64,000 nucleotides of DNA from Halomicrobium sp. LC1Hm (GTDB taxonomy: Archaea > Halobacteriota > Halobacteria > Halobacteriales > Haloarculaceae). The position numbers were made by a program, and so were the translations under genes. The stretch's first letter is position 1; each line of letters starts with the position of its first letter. The notes under the pieces were generated by a model. It saw nothing but the letters and a program-made list of their open reading frames with translations, made no database searches and was not told the DNA's origin. Below are positions 52,663 through 61,349 of this stretch, one piece after another. The stretch is taken from the NCBI RefSeq assembly GCF_009617995.1, contig NZ_CP044129.1:496001-560000 (forward strand), written 5' to 3'.

Positions 52663-53523
52663 TCACACCTGCGCTATCTTCCAGAACTGATTTTTGACGC
52701 TCGGATTCGATCCCTTCCAGGGCCACTGGATCGCCGCCGCGCCCGATTCGGTATCACCGCCATCGATGTCGATGACGTATCCGCTCCCCTCGTTTTCGAT
52801 CCGATACCGATCTGGTGCGTTCGGTATCGGCACGACGTTCCAGCGCTGGTATGCCGTTCCGTCTGGCGGTTCGAGTATCAGCGGTGACCCGCTGCTGTCG
52901 CGGTTCTCCGGCGCGATAACGCCGTCACGCCAATAGTGCTCTATCGTGTACGCACAGCCGTCGTCGGTCGGGGTAAACATCCACGAAATCGAGTACCCGA
53001 CTTGCTCGACTCTGCCATCTCCCCACCAGCCAGAGTCGTACCCCAAATACAGACCAGAGTGGACCGGTGAGAGTCGATACTGTCCTTCACTGAGCGGTGG
53101 CGTCGTCACCCGTCGCGTCAGATCGATTTCCGTCCCTGGTCCCGTCGCGCTAATTCGCACCTCGTCGGCGGTGTCACTGGCCGGGGCGAACTGCACGTCG
53201 ACGGTGTTGTCGAGCCCCGGCGGCAGCGGAAACTGGACGCGCTTGCGCCGCCGTCCCGTTCGCGGCTGCAACACGTCGATAGCGTCGGTCTCGATCTCGA
53301 CGACGAACTGGTCCTGGCCGTTGTTCGTCAGCGAGAACCCGCCACCACATCCCGACGTGCCCTCGATACCCAGCAACGCGTCCGCGTCGGAAACGACATC
53401 GACGGACGCCTGTCGATTCGCCGTGGACTTCGTCAGTCCGAGTGTCTGTCCCGCGAGGAGAGCGCCACCGCTCCCCATGAGGGCCAGCGCACCGCGACGC
53501 GTGAGCGTTCGCCTGTCCACCAC
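52663..53523 (-). CDS. DUF1102-like domain fused to a ricin-type lectin domain
   Basis: A 286-residue exported protein with Tat-type signal (LTRRGALALMGSGGALLAG). Residues about 35-140 are a DUF1102-like beta domain. The C-terminus (about 145-285) has repeats of a ricin B-type beta-trefoil: QRWNVVPIP, SGYVIDIDGG and NQFWKIAQV. The lectin domain would bind glycans of the S-layer or of another organism. It is the third DUF1102-like protein at this locus and the only one with a lectin. Confidence 0.8.
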   Translation of the reverse strand: MVDRRTLTRRGALALMGSGGALLAGQTLGLTKSTANRQASVDVVSDADALLGIEGTSGCGGGFSLTNNGQDQFVVEIETDAIDVLQPRTGRRRKRVQFPLPPGLDNTVDVQFAPASDTADEVRISATGPGTEIDLTRRVTTPPLSEGQYRLSPVHSGLYLGYDSGWWGDGRVEQVGYSISWMFTPTDDGCAYTIEHYWRDGVIAPENRDSSGSPLILEPPDGTAYQRWNVVPIPNAPDRYRIENEGSGYVIDIDGGDTESGAAAIQWPWKGSNPSVKNQFWKIAQV

Positions 53524-53614
53524 CGGTCACCACCGACCTATACGGTTAGTAACAGGATCTTACTGAGGGGGAAACATTAACCTTGTTCTCCATTCACCGG
53601 TCGATATCGCCCCG

Positions 53615-53670
53615 TACTGTTGGCTGTCACTTCGTGACGGTCCGGCACCTGCGGGTGGCGAAACCGGTCA
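53615..53670. repeat. palindromic mini-element A, copy 6, truncated
   Basis: The left half and centre match the family (GTACTGTTGGCTGTCACTTC then GCGGGTGGCGAAA). The right arm is lost where the Usp coding region begins, and no flanking triplet repeat is present. The Usp stop TGA (53668-53670) falls inside its remnant CGGTCAC. Confidence 0.7.
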
Positions 53671-54105
53671 CTCGATGTTGACGACCAGTACCGGCACGTC
53701 GACGCCCTTCAAGACGCGTTCGGTGACGCTGCCAAGCGTGGCGACTCGATCGCGACCAGTCTGGCCGTGAGTCCCCATCGTGACCACGTCGACGTCGTTG
53801 TTCGTCGCGTACTTCTGAATCGTCTTGTGCGGTATCCCCTCCTCCATCGCGGTCTCGACCGTCACCCCGGCGTCCTCGGCGGTGACTGTCACGTCGTCGA
53901 TCGCGACTTCGCCCTGTTCGCGCAGCGCCTCGATAACGTCGTCCTGGGTCTCCTTGTCGGCCGCGAGGAAGCGCCGACGGTCGACCACGTACAGGACGTG
54001 CAGCGTCGCGTCGTGGTTCCGGGCCAGCGTGAGCGCGTGGCCAACGGTGTCTTCGGTGCCCTTGCTTCCGTCGGTCGGCAGCAAAATGTCGTCGTACGTC
54101 TCCAT
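53668..54105 (-). CDS. universal stress protein (UspA family)
   Basis: A 145-residue Usp domain. The strand DDILLPTDGSKG is at the N-terminus, the nucleotide-binding loop is VTMGTHGQTGRDRVATLGSVTERV and the final strand VPVLVVNIE. The ATG at 54105 was chosen over 54132 because the domain starts there. Its stop lies within the remnant of palindromic element copy 6. It diverges from the pilin gene, with copy 7 in the shared upstream region. Confidence 0.92.
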   Translation of the reverse strand: METYDDILLPTDGSKGTEDTVGHALTLARNHDATLHVLYVVDRRRFLAADKETQDDVIEALREQGEVAIDDVTVTAEDAGVTVETAMEEGIPHKTIQKYATNNDVDVVTMGTHGQTGRDRVATLGSVTERVLKGVDVPVLVVNIE

Positions 54106-54163
54106 CGTTCTCCCTTTCGTCGGCCTCCCCAATATGTGTGGTCCCGTCGTGGCGTTCGACTGA

Positions 54164-54235
54164 TACTGCCGCCTGTCACTGGATACTCGCGACCACAGGG
54201 TCGCACCATTCGTTACAGACGTACAGCCGGCAGTC
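54164..54235. repeat. palindromic mini-element A, copy 7, diverged
   Basis: A 72-bp divergent copy. Flanking triplets are TGA (54161-54163) and TGA (54236-54238). The terminal arms TACTGCCGCCTGT and ACAGCCGGCAGT are kept, while the centre has CGACCACAGGGTCG instead of the usual GC-rich core. It lies in the divergent intergenic region, the only copy placed between two 5' ends. Confidence 0.75.
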
Positions 54236-54399
54236 TGACTCGCTCGTTGACCTCTTCTCGGCCCTCGAACGTTCCTGAGTAGTTTAATGAACCAAACGAT
54301 ATACTAAAAACAATGTAAAGACGTGCTTGGAGTGCAGTTTCCACCGGAAATTACTTGTCGCGTTCCCTAAAATTGTGGCTATCACAGGGGTTGGTTTCG

Positions 54400-55470
54400 G
54401 TGGAACGGACACAGCCACGTCGTGGACGGTCGGTCGCTCCGGTGATCGGTGTCGCCCTGCTGGTCGTGATCGTCGTCGTGCTCGCCGCCGTCTCGGCAGT
54501 GACGTTCGTCTCGCTCGGTGAGAGCGGGGTCGACTCGGCGGCCGTACAGGGAATGGGGAGCTTCGACTTCCGGCAGGACGGCGACACGGGGAACGTGACG
54601 ATCCAGCCCGACGCCGTCCGGTCACAACCGGCGGCGACCTTCCACCTTCGGGTCAACGATCGGGACGTACACCAGTGGAACGGCCACGACCCCGTCGAGT
54701 TGTCCTGCCTGATTCCGGGCGATTCGATCACCGTGATCAGTGTGACCGACAGCGGCCAGAGCTCGATCGTCCAGGAGTACGACTTCCGGTCGGCGACGGT
54801 CTGTCCGGAGATGAGCTTCGAGGAGCGGTTCAAGTTCGCACGCGTCGGGCCGGACGAAGACGACATGCAGCGCGTCGAGGTGGGTGACGACGTGGCGTTC
54901 GGGCTGTCGATCGACCCCGACGGACCGGGGCCGGACAATCAACACGCCTGGGCCGACCACACCCTGCCCGACGTGGGGAAGATCTCCCTGGCGAACGACT
55001 GGCACTACGTCCAGGCCTACACCGAGGGCCGCCCGGTCGAGGGACTGGAACCGCCGGTCTGGGTGTTCGTCCTGACCGACAACGTCCACTGGGACGGCGT
55101 TCCAGAGGGCAGCGGCGCTCGCGGGAGTGGGAACTACGCCAACTGGACCGACGACCCGGACAGCTTCGGCGATCCGGTCGAGAAGACGTACGATCTCGAA
55201 TCCGGGCCGGAGGGCCGCGAGGTCGATCTGCAGGATCGCGTGCTCGACGGCGATCCCGCAACCGAACCGACCAACGACATCTACGTCGTCTTCAAACCAG
55301 ACTGTCCGAAGAGCACGCTCAAGATCGTCGCACAGAGCGGGACCTACGAGAACGCGATCTACTTCAACGACGAGCAGATCGTCGAGAACACCGCCGATCT
55401 CGGCAACGACAACACCGACATCGAACCGGCGCTCACCTTCGACGCACCCGGCGTCTGCCAGGACGACTGA
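54400..55470 (+). CDS. archaeal type IV pilin (class III signal peptide)
   Basis: A 356-residue pilin-like protein. The short basic leader RTQPRRGRS is followed by the hydrophobic helix VAPVIGVALLVVIVVVLAAVSAVTFV, the DUF1628 arrangement cleaved by archaeal prepilin peptidase. The rest is a large beta-rich head (about 320 residues) with acidic loops, longer than most pilins. The GTG at 54400 was chosen as closest to the leader; a TTG at 54355 is the alternative. It is likely a subunit of a surface pilus or an adhesin. A long leader region precedes it. Confidence 0.85.
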   Translation: MERTQPRRGRSVAPVIGVALLVVIVVVLAAVSAVTFVSLGESGVDSAAVQGMGSFDFRQDGDTGNVTIQPDAVRSQPAATFHLRVNDRDVHQWNGHDPVELSCLIPGDSITVISVTDSGQSSIVQEYDFRSATVCPEMSFEERFKFARVGPDEDDMQRVEVGDDVAFGLSIDPDGPGPDNQHAWADHTLPDVGKISLANDWHYVQAYTEGRPVEGLEPPVWVFVLTDNVHWDGVPEGSGARGSGNYANWTDDPDSFGDPVEKTYDLESGPEGREVDLQDRVLDGDPATEPTNDIYVVFKPDCPKSTLKIVAQSGTYENAIYFNDEQIVENTADLGNDNTDIEPALTFDAPGVCQDD

Positions 55471-55530
55471 CGAGGAGACCGGGCGCTCCGTCTCAATACA
55501 CTTATCCCACCGTACCGTTTTGTGCCGTCC

Positions 55531-57453
55531 ATGAGCACGGTCACGGTCACGCTACCGGATGGCTCCCCCCTCGAACTGGAGGCCGGGGCCACCGTCGAGG
55601 ACGCCGCCTACGAGATCGGCCCGGGTCTCGGCTCGGACACGGTTGCCGGCGTCGTCGACGGTGAGCTCGTCGACAAACACACCCCGCTGCCCGACGACGC
55701 AGCGCTCGAAATCGTCACAGACGGGGCCGACGAGTACGTCGACGTGCTTCGCCACTCGGCGGCACACGTCTTCGCACAGGCGCTCCAGCGACTGTATCCG
55801 GAGGCGGAGCTGACACTGGGACCGTGGACCGACGACGGCTTCTACTACGACGTGACCGGCGTCGACCTCGACGAGGACGATCTCGACGACATCGAGGACG
55901 AGGCCCACGAGATCATCGCGGAGGACCTCGACATCGAACGCGTCATGCTCGACCGCGAAGAGGCGCTCGATCGCTACGAGGACAACGAGTACAAGCAGGA
56001 GATTCTGGAGACCGAAGCAGCGGGCGAGGACCCAGTCTCCTTCTACGAACAGGGCGAGTTCTACGACCTCTGTCAGGGCCCCCATGTCGAGTCGACCGGC
56101 GAGATCGGCGGCTTCGCGCTGCTGGAGATGTCGGCCTCGTACTGGCGCGGCGACGAGGACAACGACACCCTCACGCGGGTGTACGGCACCGCGTTCCCGA
56201 CCGAAGAGGAACTCGACGAGTACATGGAGCGCCGCCAGAAGGCCAAGGAACGCGACCACCGCAAGATCGGCCAGGAGATGGACCTGTTCTCCATCGACGA
56301 GACGACGGGTCCGGGACTCCCGCTGTACGAACCCAACGGGAAGACGGTCCTCAACGAGCTCTCCGACTACGTCGCCGATCTGAACCGTGAGGCCGGCTAC
56401 GACGAGGTCGAGACGCCCCACGTCTTCCGCACCGAGCTGTGGAAGAAGTCGGGCCACTACGACAACTACGTCGACGACATGTTCCTGCTGGACGTCAACG
56501 ACGAGGAGTACGGCCTCAAGCCGATGAACTGTCCGGGCCACGCGACGATCTTCGACCAGCAGTCCTGGTCCTATCGCGACCTGCCGATCCGCTACTTCGA
56601 GGACGGGAAGGTGTACCGCAAGGAACAGCGCGGCGAACTGTCGGGGCTCTCGCGGACGTGGTCGTTCACGATCGACGACGGCCACCTGTTCGTCCGACCC
56701 GACCAGATCGAGGCGGAGGTCCTGTCGATCATGGACATCATCCTCGACATCCTGGACACGTTCTCGCTCGACTACACCGTCCAGTTCGCGACCCGGCCCG
56801 AGAAGTCGACCGGCAGCGACGAGATCTGGGAGAAGGCCGAATCACAGCTCGAAGCGGTGTTAGAGCAAGAGGGCATCGACTACGTCGTCGAGGAGGGCGA
56901 CGGTGCCTTCTACGGGCCGAAGATCGACTTCGCCTTCGAGGACGCGCTGGGTCGCCACTGGGACGGCCCGACCGTCCAGCTGGACTTCAACATGCCCGAC
57001 CGGTTCGACCTGACGTACACGGGCGAGGACAACGAGGACCACCGCCCGGTGATGATCCACCGCGCGCTCTATGGCAGCTACGAGCGGTTCTTCATGGTGC
57101 TCATCGAGCACTACAACGGGAAGTTCCCGCCGTGGCTCGCGCCCGAGCAGGTCCGCATCCTCCCGGTCAGCGACGACAACATCGACTACTGCGAGGAGAT
57201 CGCAGAGGAACTCGACGACTTCCGCGTCGAGATCGAGGACCGCTCGTGGACGGTCGGCAAGAAGATCCAGGTCGCCCACGACGACAAGGTGCCCTACATG
57301 ATGGTCATCGGTGACGACGAGGAGGCGGCCGGGACCATCTCCGTCCGGGACCGCAAGGAACGCGAGGAGAAAGACCTCGAACTGGCCGACTTCAAGCAGC
57401 ACCTCGAACGCGAGGTCGAGCAGAAGCGCACCGCCGTCACGTACCTCGTGTAG
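55531..57453 (+). CDS. thrS: threonyl-tRNA synthetase
   Basis: A 640-residue class II synthetase charging tRNA-Thr. The TGS domain (1-65), the N2 editing domain with [12 protein letters not shown] and the catalytic core with [23 protein letters not shown] and [11 protein letters not shown] are in order. The C-terminal anticodon-binding domain follows. Architecture is the bacterial type with TGS and editing domains rather than the archaeal N-terminal type. The ATG at 55531 was chosen over 55522. Its TAG stop abuts the TGA of the next minus-strand gene without a gap. Confidence 0.95.
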   Translation: MSTVTVTLPDGSPLELEAGATVEDAAYEIGPGLGSDTVAGVVDGELVDKHTPLPDDAALEIVTDGADEYVDVLRHSAAHVFAQALQRLYPEAELTLGPWTDDGFYYDVTGVDLDEDDLDDIEDEAHEIIAEDLDIERVMLDREEALDRYEDNEYKQEILETEAAGEDPVSFYEQGEFYDLCQGPHVESTGEIGGFALLEMSASYWRGDEDNDTLTRVYGTAFPTEEELDEYMERRQKAKERDHRKIGQEMDLFSIDETTGPGLPLYEPNGKTVLNELSDYVADLNREAGYDEVETPHVFRTELWKKSGHYDNYVDDMFLLDVNDEEYGLKPMNCPGHATIFDQQSWSYRDLPIRYFEDGKVYRKEQRGELSGLSRTWSFTIDDGHLFVRPDQIEAEVLSIMDIILDILDTFSLDYTVQFATRPEKSTGSDEIWEKAESQLEAVLEQEGIDYVVEEGDGAFYGPKIDFAFEDALGRHWDGPTVQLDFNMPDRFDLTYTGEDNEDHRPVMIHRALYGSYERFFMVLIEHYNGKFPPWLAPEQVRILPVSDDNIDYCEEIAEELDDFRVEIEDRSWTVGKKIQVAHDDKVPYMMVIGDDEEAAGTISVRDRKEREEKDLELADFKQHLEREVEQKRTAVTYLV

Positions 57454-58482
57454 TCACGCCTCTTGGTTTTCGTCGCCCCCGGAGTGGACGGTGTCTCTGA
57501 GGACGAGCGGCCCGATCGACAGCGTCCGCTTCGCGACGGTGACGATCCGCAGGATGTAGGCCAGCAGGAGGACGAACGGGACCAGCGCGACCGTCGTCGC
57601 GGCGCTGACCAGCCAGACGACGCTGTCGACGCCGAGGACGGATCCCTGCACGACACCCGTCTGTCCGCCGTAGAGGATCATGCCGGCCGAGACGATCAGC
57701 GCCGGGACGGCGGCGTACGCGATCGCCCGCGAGAGCTCGATCAGTTCCCACTGAAAGTACAGCGTCTTGACGTGCTCGCGGGCCGGCCCGAAGAGCGTCA
57801 GCGTCTCGACGAGGTCGTCGAGCGCCCCGGCAGCGTCGTCGGTCGCGTCGGCCGCCCTCAGCCGGCGTGCCTCGTAGATCTTGCTCGCGTAGTTGAAGTT
57901 CAGTGCGGCGAACACGACCTCGAAGGTACCGAACTGGGACGCTTCGAGGTCGTCGCCGACGGCGTCGGCGTCCGCGACGAGGTCGTCGGCGAACGAACGC
58001 AGTCGCTCGTCGCCGCTTCCCTCGGCTGCCGTCTGTAGTGTCGCGGCCTGGCGACCGACCGCCGCGACGAGCGACCGGAGAAAGCTCGCCGGATCCGGGG
58101 GCGTCACGTCGCTGTCGATGACCGACTCGACCGACCGCCGGAACGACATGGCACCGTCCATCCGTTCCCGTTGGTCCCCCAGCGCCCCGAGTTCCTGTGA
58201 CAGCACCAGCTGAGAGAGCGTCACGACGAGCGTGACGCCGGTGATGATCGCCGTCAGCAACCCCTGGAACAGCGTCTCGACCGGGTCCGAGCTACCGATG
58301 GCCGCCCGCAGGTCGGTCCCGACGACCTGACTCAGTGCCACGAGCGCGAGGAAGACCGACAGGAGCGCGAGCGCCGCCACCACGCGCCGATCCGCGCCGA
58401 GCAACAGCCAGAGCTTCCACCGGCTCTCGTCGGCCCGTTCTCGCATCGTCCCGGCACCGACATCACTGTCGGCAGTTGGCAT
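57454..58482 (-). CDS. haloarchaeal membrane protein, 342 residues
   Basis: A protein with four to five hydrophobic helices: two near 40-105, then a large soluble helical part (about 110-255), then two to three helices near 265-325. No recognised domain. The ATG at 58482 was chosen over 58503 because the TATA-like GCTATAAG (58507-58514, minus strand) is centred 28 nt upstream and would otherwise overlap the start; the message is leaderless. It is directly adjacent to thrS, tail to tail. Confidence 0.75.
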   Translation of the reverse strand: MPTADSDVGAGTMRERADESRWKLWLLLGADRRVVAALALLSVFLALVALSQVVGTDLRAAIGSSDPVETLFQGLLTAIITGVTLVVTLSQLVLSQELGALGDQRERMDGAMSFRRSVESVIDSDVTPPDPASFLRSLVAAVGRQAATLQTAAEGSGDERLRSFADDLVADADAVGDDLEASQFGTFEVVFAALNFNYASKIYEARRLRAADATDDAAGALDDLVETLTLFGPAREHVKTLYFQWELIELSRAIAYAAVPALIVSAGMILYGGQTGVVQGSVLGVDSVVWLVSAATTVALVPFVLLLAYILRIVTVAKRTLSIGPLVLRDTVHSGGDENQEA

Positions 58483-58572
58483 AGCTGCCCATTCGAAGGC
58501 CACGCACTTATAGCACCGATCGGGGCGACAGACGAGACGGCGATCCGGTGGTTGGCGCTCGCAAACTGCTTA

Positions 58573-58650
58573 TACGACCGGCTGTACATCTGTGACCGAT
58601 TTCGCCACCCCGGGGTGGCGAAGATCTGCACGAAGTTACAGCCGGCAGTA
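58573..58650. repeat. palindromic mini-element A, copy 8
   Basis: A 78-bp copy in the orientation of copies 1 and 2. Flanking triplets are TTA (58570-58572) and TTA (58651-58653). It is the only copy with TTA, showing that the target preference is TNA rather than stop codons as such. Confidence 0.88.
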
Positions 58651-58830
58651 TTAGCTGTATGCAGGCGCTAAGCCCCCGTCCTCAAGGAGCAACGCAGGGC
58701 GACGCCCGAGTAGCGCAGTAGGCCGGGGATACAGCGCCGTCATCGTCTATTCGTACACTGTTTTGTTGCCGGCCCACAGGCCAACGTTCACCGAAGTGAT
58801 TTACGTGTAGCGTGCATAGTGTGCATTGCA

Positions 58831-58953
58831 GTGAAACGGAAGACAATCACCATTCGGGAGGACCAAGACGAGTGGATTGAGGACCAACACCTCAACCTCT
58901 CGTCGTTCATCCGAGAGCAACTGGACGAACTTATCGAGGAACGCAGCGAGTAG
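58831..58953 (+). CDS. 40-residue ribbon-helix-helix protein within the tnpB element
   Basis: A 40-residue protein starting at GTG 58831, KRKTITIREDQDEWIEDQ near the start and SFIREQLDELIEE at the end. The strand plus two helices matches the ribbon-helix-helix fold of small repressors. Its TAG is followed after 4 nt by the tnpB ATG at 58958, so the two are cotranscribed. It may regulate tnpB or the element. No ATG alternative exists in frame. The role is inferred from position. Confidence 0.65.
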   Translation: MKRKTITIREDQDEWIEDQHLNLSSFIREQLDELIEERSE

Positions 58954-59298
58954 AGCAATGTACTACGCCTACAAATACCGTCTCAAGCCGTCCGACGCCC
59001 ACCGTGAGGAGTTGGACCGCCATCGAGACATTTGTCGGCAACTGTACAACCACACGCTCTACCGGCTCAACGAGTACCAAGACGAACACGGCGAACTGCC
59101 GTCCATGACTACCCTGCGGTCGGAACTCCCCGACCTCAAGGAGTGGTGGGACGACCTCTCCGACGTGTATTCGAAGGTCCTCCAAACCGTCGTAGAACGG
59201 CTGTTCGACAACCTCAAAGGCCTCTCCAAGCTCAAGGAGAACGGCTACGGCGTTGGCCAACTCAAGTGGAAGCCGCCACGGGAGTTCCGCAGTTTCAC

Positions 59299-59307
59299 GT
59301 ATAATCA
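59299..59307. repeat. 9-bp target duplication, left copy
   Basis: GTATAATCA occurs here and again at 60377-60385, on either side of the insertion sequence 59308-60376, so it is the target duplication made on insertion into tnpB. Confidence 0.9.
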
Positions 59308-60376
59308 GAGGGTGTCATAGAACGGTTACCACACCAAAGAGCAGGGTGAATGCTGAGGTGGTATGGACCCAGCGACCCTGCAGGATGAGCCTTCGGTAGA
59401 GTCGTTCTTCAATGTCGCGGAAACCGAGACGTTAGCGTTGTTTGAGCATCTCTCCTTCGAGTTTCTCGCCGAGTTCGACGTGTTCGCCCCGGCGGAGACG
59501 GGGCGAACACGAGAGCATGAACCACCAGAGCTGATGCGTGGCTTCCTCCACTGCTATTACCGTGACATCTACGGGATTCGTCCTGTTGAGCGGGAGCTTC
59601 AGAATACGGTTGTCTGGCTGAGCTGCGGCTTCGATCGACCGCCGTCGAGAGACGCGGTTGATCGCTTCCTCACCGACCTCGAACACGTCGTTGACGATGT
59701 CTTCGACCAACTCGTCGAGCAGGCCGCCCGGCGCGGCCTGCTCGACTTGACCTACTGCATCGATTCAACCGATGTGAGGGCGATGCCCGCCGATCAAGAC
59801 GCCTCGAAGTGCTACGATCCAACCGACGATGAGTACTACTACGGCTACGGCTGTACGATCGTCTCGACCGGGCAAAAGATCCCGATTGCGGCGGAGTTCA
59901 CAGAGAGTAAGCAAGCGCCAGAGGAGACGGCGATGCGCGTCACACGCGACGCGCTCGCCGTCGCCAAGCCGATCTGGATGCTTGGAGACAGCGCTTACGA
60001 CACGCTCGACTGGCACGACCACCTGCTGGCCGCAGGGGTCGTGCCAGTCGCCCCGTACAACGCGCGAAACACCGACGACCCGAAAGACATCGAGTACAGG
60101 GTCGAAGACCGCATCGAACAACACAGCGAGGACGTTCAGCTGAAGCAGTCCACGTTGGATGAGACGTACAACCGCCGGACAGGAGTCGAACGAACCAACG
60201 AATCAGTGAAGGACTGCGGCCTCGGGCGAATGCACGCCCGAGGCCGCGTCCACGCACGAGCGCAAGTGTTTCTTGCCCTCTGCCTTCGCCTCGTCGTCGC
60301 AATCACCAACTACGAACGCGGAGACAATCCGGGAAGCACGATCATCACGGTGTGAGAACTCTTCTATGACACCCTC
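59308..60376 (+). mobile_element. complete DDE insertion sequence, 1069 bp
   Basis: The ends are 15-bp perfect inverted repeats GAGGGTGTCATAGAA, with imperfect match to about 28 bp. It is flanked by the 9-bp duplication GTATAATCA. One transposase gene fills most of the element. Its intact ends and target duplication indicate a recent insertion. Confidence 0.9.
59363..60355 (+). CDS. IS4/IS5-superfamily DDE transposase
   Basis: A 330-residue transposase. The acid triad is visible as Asp in CIDSTDVRAMP, Asp in MLGDSAYDT and Glu in RRTGVERTNESVKD. The N-terminal region carries GFLHCYYRDIYGIR. The IS4/IS5 superfamily fits the ends and the 9-bp target duplication, though the exact subgroup is unresolved. 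The ATG at 59363 is 55 bp inside the element. The reading frame is intact. Confidence 0.88.
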   Translation: MDPATLQDEPSVESFFNVAETETLALFEHLSFEFLAEFDVFAPAETGRTREHEPPELMRGFLHCYYRDIYGIRPVERELQNTVVWLSCGFDRPPSRDAVDRFLTDLEHVVDDVFDQLVEQAARRGLLDLTYCIDSTDVRAMPADQDASKCYDPTDDEYYYGYGCTIVSTGQKIPIAAEFTESKQAPEETAMRVTRDALAVAKPIWMLGDSAYDTLDWHDHLLAAGVVPVAPYNARNTDDPKDIEYRVEDRIEQHSEDVQLKQSTLDETYNRRTGVERTNESVKDCGLGRMHARGRVHARAQVFLALCLRLVVAITNYERGDNPGSTIITV

Positions 60377-60385
60377 GTATAATCA
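60377..60385. repeat. 9-bp target duplication, right copy
   Basis: GTATAATCA, identical to 59299-59307. Removing the insertion sequence with one copy restores the tnpB frame. Confidence 0.9.
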
Positions 60386-61109
60386 GTCTGGCTTCAAGCT
60401 CGACAAGAAGGGCGGTCAGGCTGTGCTGTCACTCTCGAAACTCGGAGACATACCGATTCGGCTCCACCGCGCCATCCCCGACGGCGCGAAGCTCAAGCAG
60501 GTCACGCTCAAGAAAGAGGCGACAGGTGAGTGGTTCGCCACCTTCGGCGTCCAAATAGACCACGAGCCACCCGAGCCGCCTGAGGACCCCGAGAAGTGCG
60601 TCGGCATCGACGTAGGGATACTCACGTACGCTCACGATACGGACGGCACGGCGGTCGGGTCGCTCGATCTCTCGGACGAACGCGAACGCTTGGAGCGCGA
60701 GCAACGGGATCTCTCACGGAAGGAACACGGGTCAAACAACTACGAGAAGCAACGACGGCGCGTAGCGGAGTGTCACGCTGACCTCCGGCGCAAGCGCCGC
60801 GACTTCTTGCACAAACTCTCGAACTACTACGCTCGGAAGTACGACCTCGTGGCGGTCGAAGACCTGAACGTGAAGGGGATGATGGAGTCGCCCTCGAACA
60901 GCCGCAATACGGCGTCGGCGGCGTGGCGGACGTTCCTCTCGTTGCTCCAATATAAGTGCGACCGCGAAGGGACGCACTTCGTGGCGGTCAACCCGAGAGG
61001 GACGACCAAAGAGTGCGCGTCGTGCGGCGTTTCGACCGACAAGCCATTGTGGGTCCGTGAACACTCGTGTCCGTCTTGTGGATTTGAAGCGGACAGGGAC
61101 GCGAACGCG

Positions 61110-61161
61110 GTCGTCAGACTACGTCTGACGGGCAGCAAAATCGCGCAGCGATTTTGCGACG
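61110..61161. repeat. 52-bp insert of two tandem hairpins in tnpB
   Basis: The insert interrupts tnpB between DANA and the expected AWN codons. It consists of GTCAGAC-TAC-GTCTGAC followed by GCAAAATCGC-GCA-GCGATTTTGC, two perfect hairpins. Its length (52, not a multiple of three) shifts the frame. It differs from elements A and B and might be another miniature mobile element or a structured insert. Confidence 0.75.
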
Positions 61162-61284
61162 GCGTGGAATATTCTTTCTCGCGGTCTCGAAGACATAGGA
61201 GTGGGACACTCCGAATCAACGCCTGTGGAGACTGCGCTCCCTGTGGATACCACTCAGGTGTCTGCAAAGCGCGTCGTGGAAGCA

Positions 61285-61344
61285 GGAAGCCCCACCCTCA
61301 AGGAGCGAACCGCGCAAGCGGTGAGTGAGTAGGGTGGGGTAGTT
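61285..61344 (+). ncRNA. putative omega-RNA 3' part of the second tnpB element
   Basis: The right end folds into CCCACCCT...AGGGTGGG with an inner ACCGC/GCGGT stem, matching the omega-RNA position at the tnpB 3' end. The guide would start near 61345. With tnpB broken, this RNA is likely an orphan unless it works with another TnpB in trans. Confidence 0.35.
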
Positions 61345-61349
61345 CACGA

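Larger units (their letters stand above)
58958..61330 (+). pseudogene. tnpB: tnpB broken by an insertion sequence and a 52-bp hairpin insert
   Basis: N-terminal part 58958-59307 (YYAYKYRLKPSDAHREELDR onward) and C-terminal part from 60386 join in frame when the insertion sequence and one target copy are removed, reading FTYNQSGFKLDKKGG. The RuvC motifs are canonical: GIDVGIL, VAVEDLNVKG and DRDANA, with a CxxC zinc ribbon (CASCG, then CPSCG). After DANA the 52-bp insert shifts the frame, replacing the family ending AWNILSRGLEDIGVGHS with unrelated residues. The disrupted protein is surely not active as one chain. Confidence 0.9.
58672..61344 (+). mobile_element. IS200/IS605-type tnpB element, interrupted twice
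   Basis: Left end near 58672 has CCCCCGTCCTCAAGGAGC and closes with GGCCGGGG then ATACAGC. Right end (61291-61338) has CCCACCCTCAAGGAGC pairing with AGGGTGGG, so both ends share CCTCAAGGAGC and a double hairpin. Inside are a 40-residue RHH gene and tnpB. tnpB is cut by a DDE insertion sequence (59308-60376) and again by a 52-bp insert (61110-61161). The right end stops about 5 bp short of the pspA stop codon. No tnpA gene is present. Confidence 0.75.
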
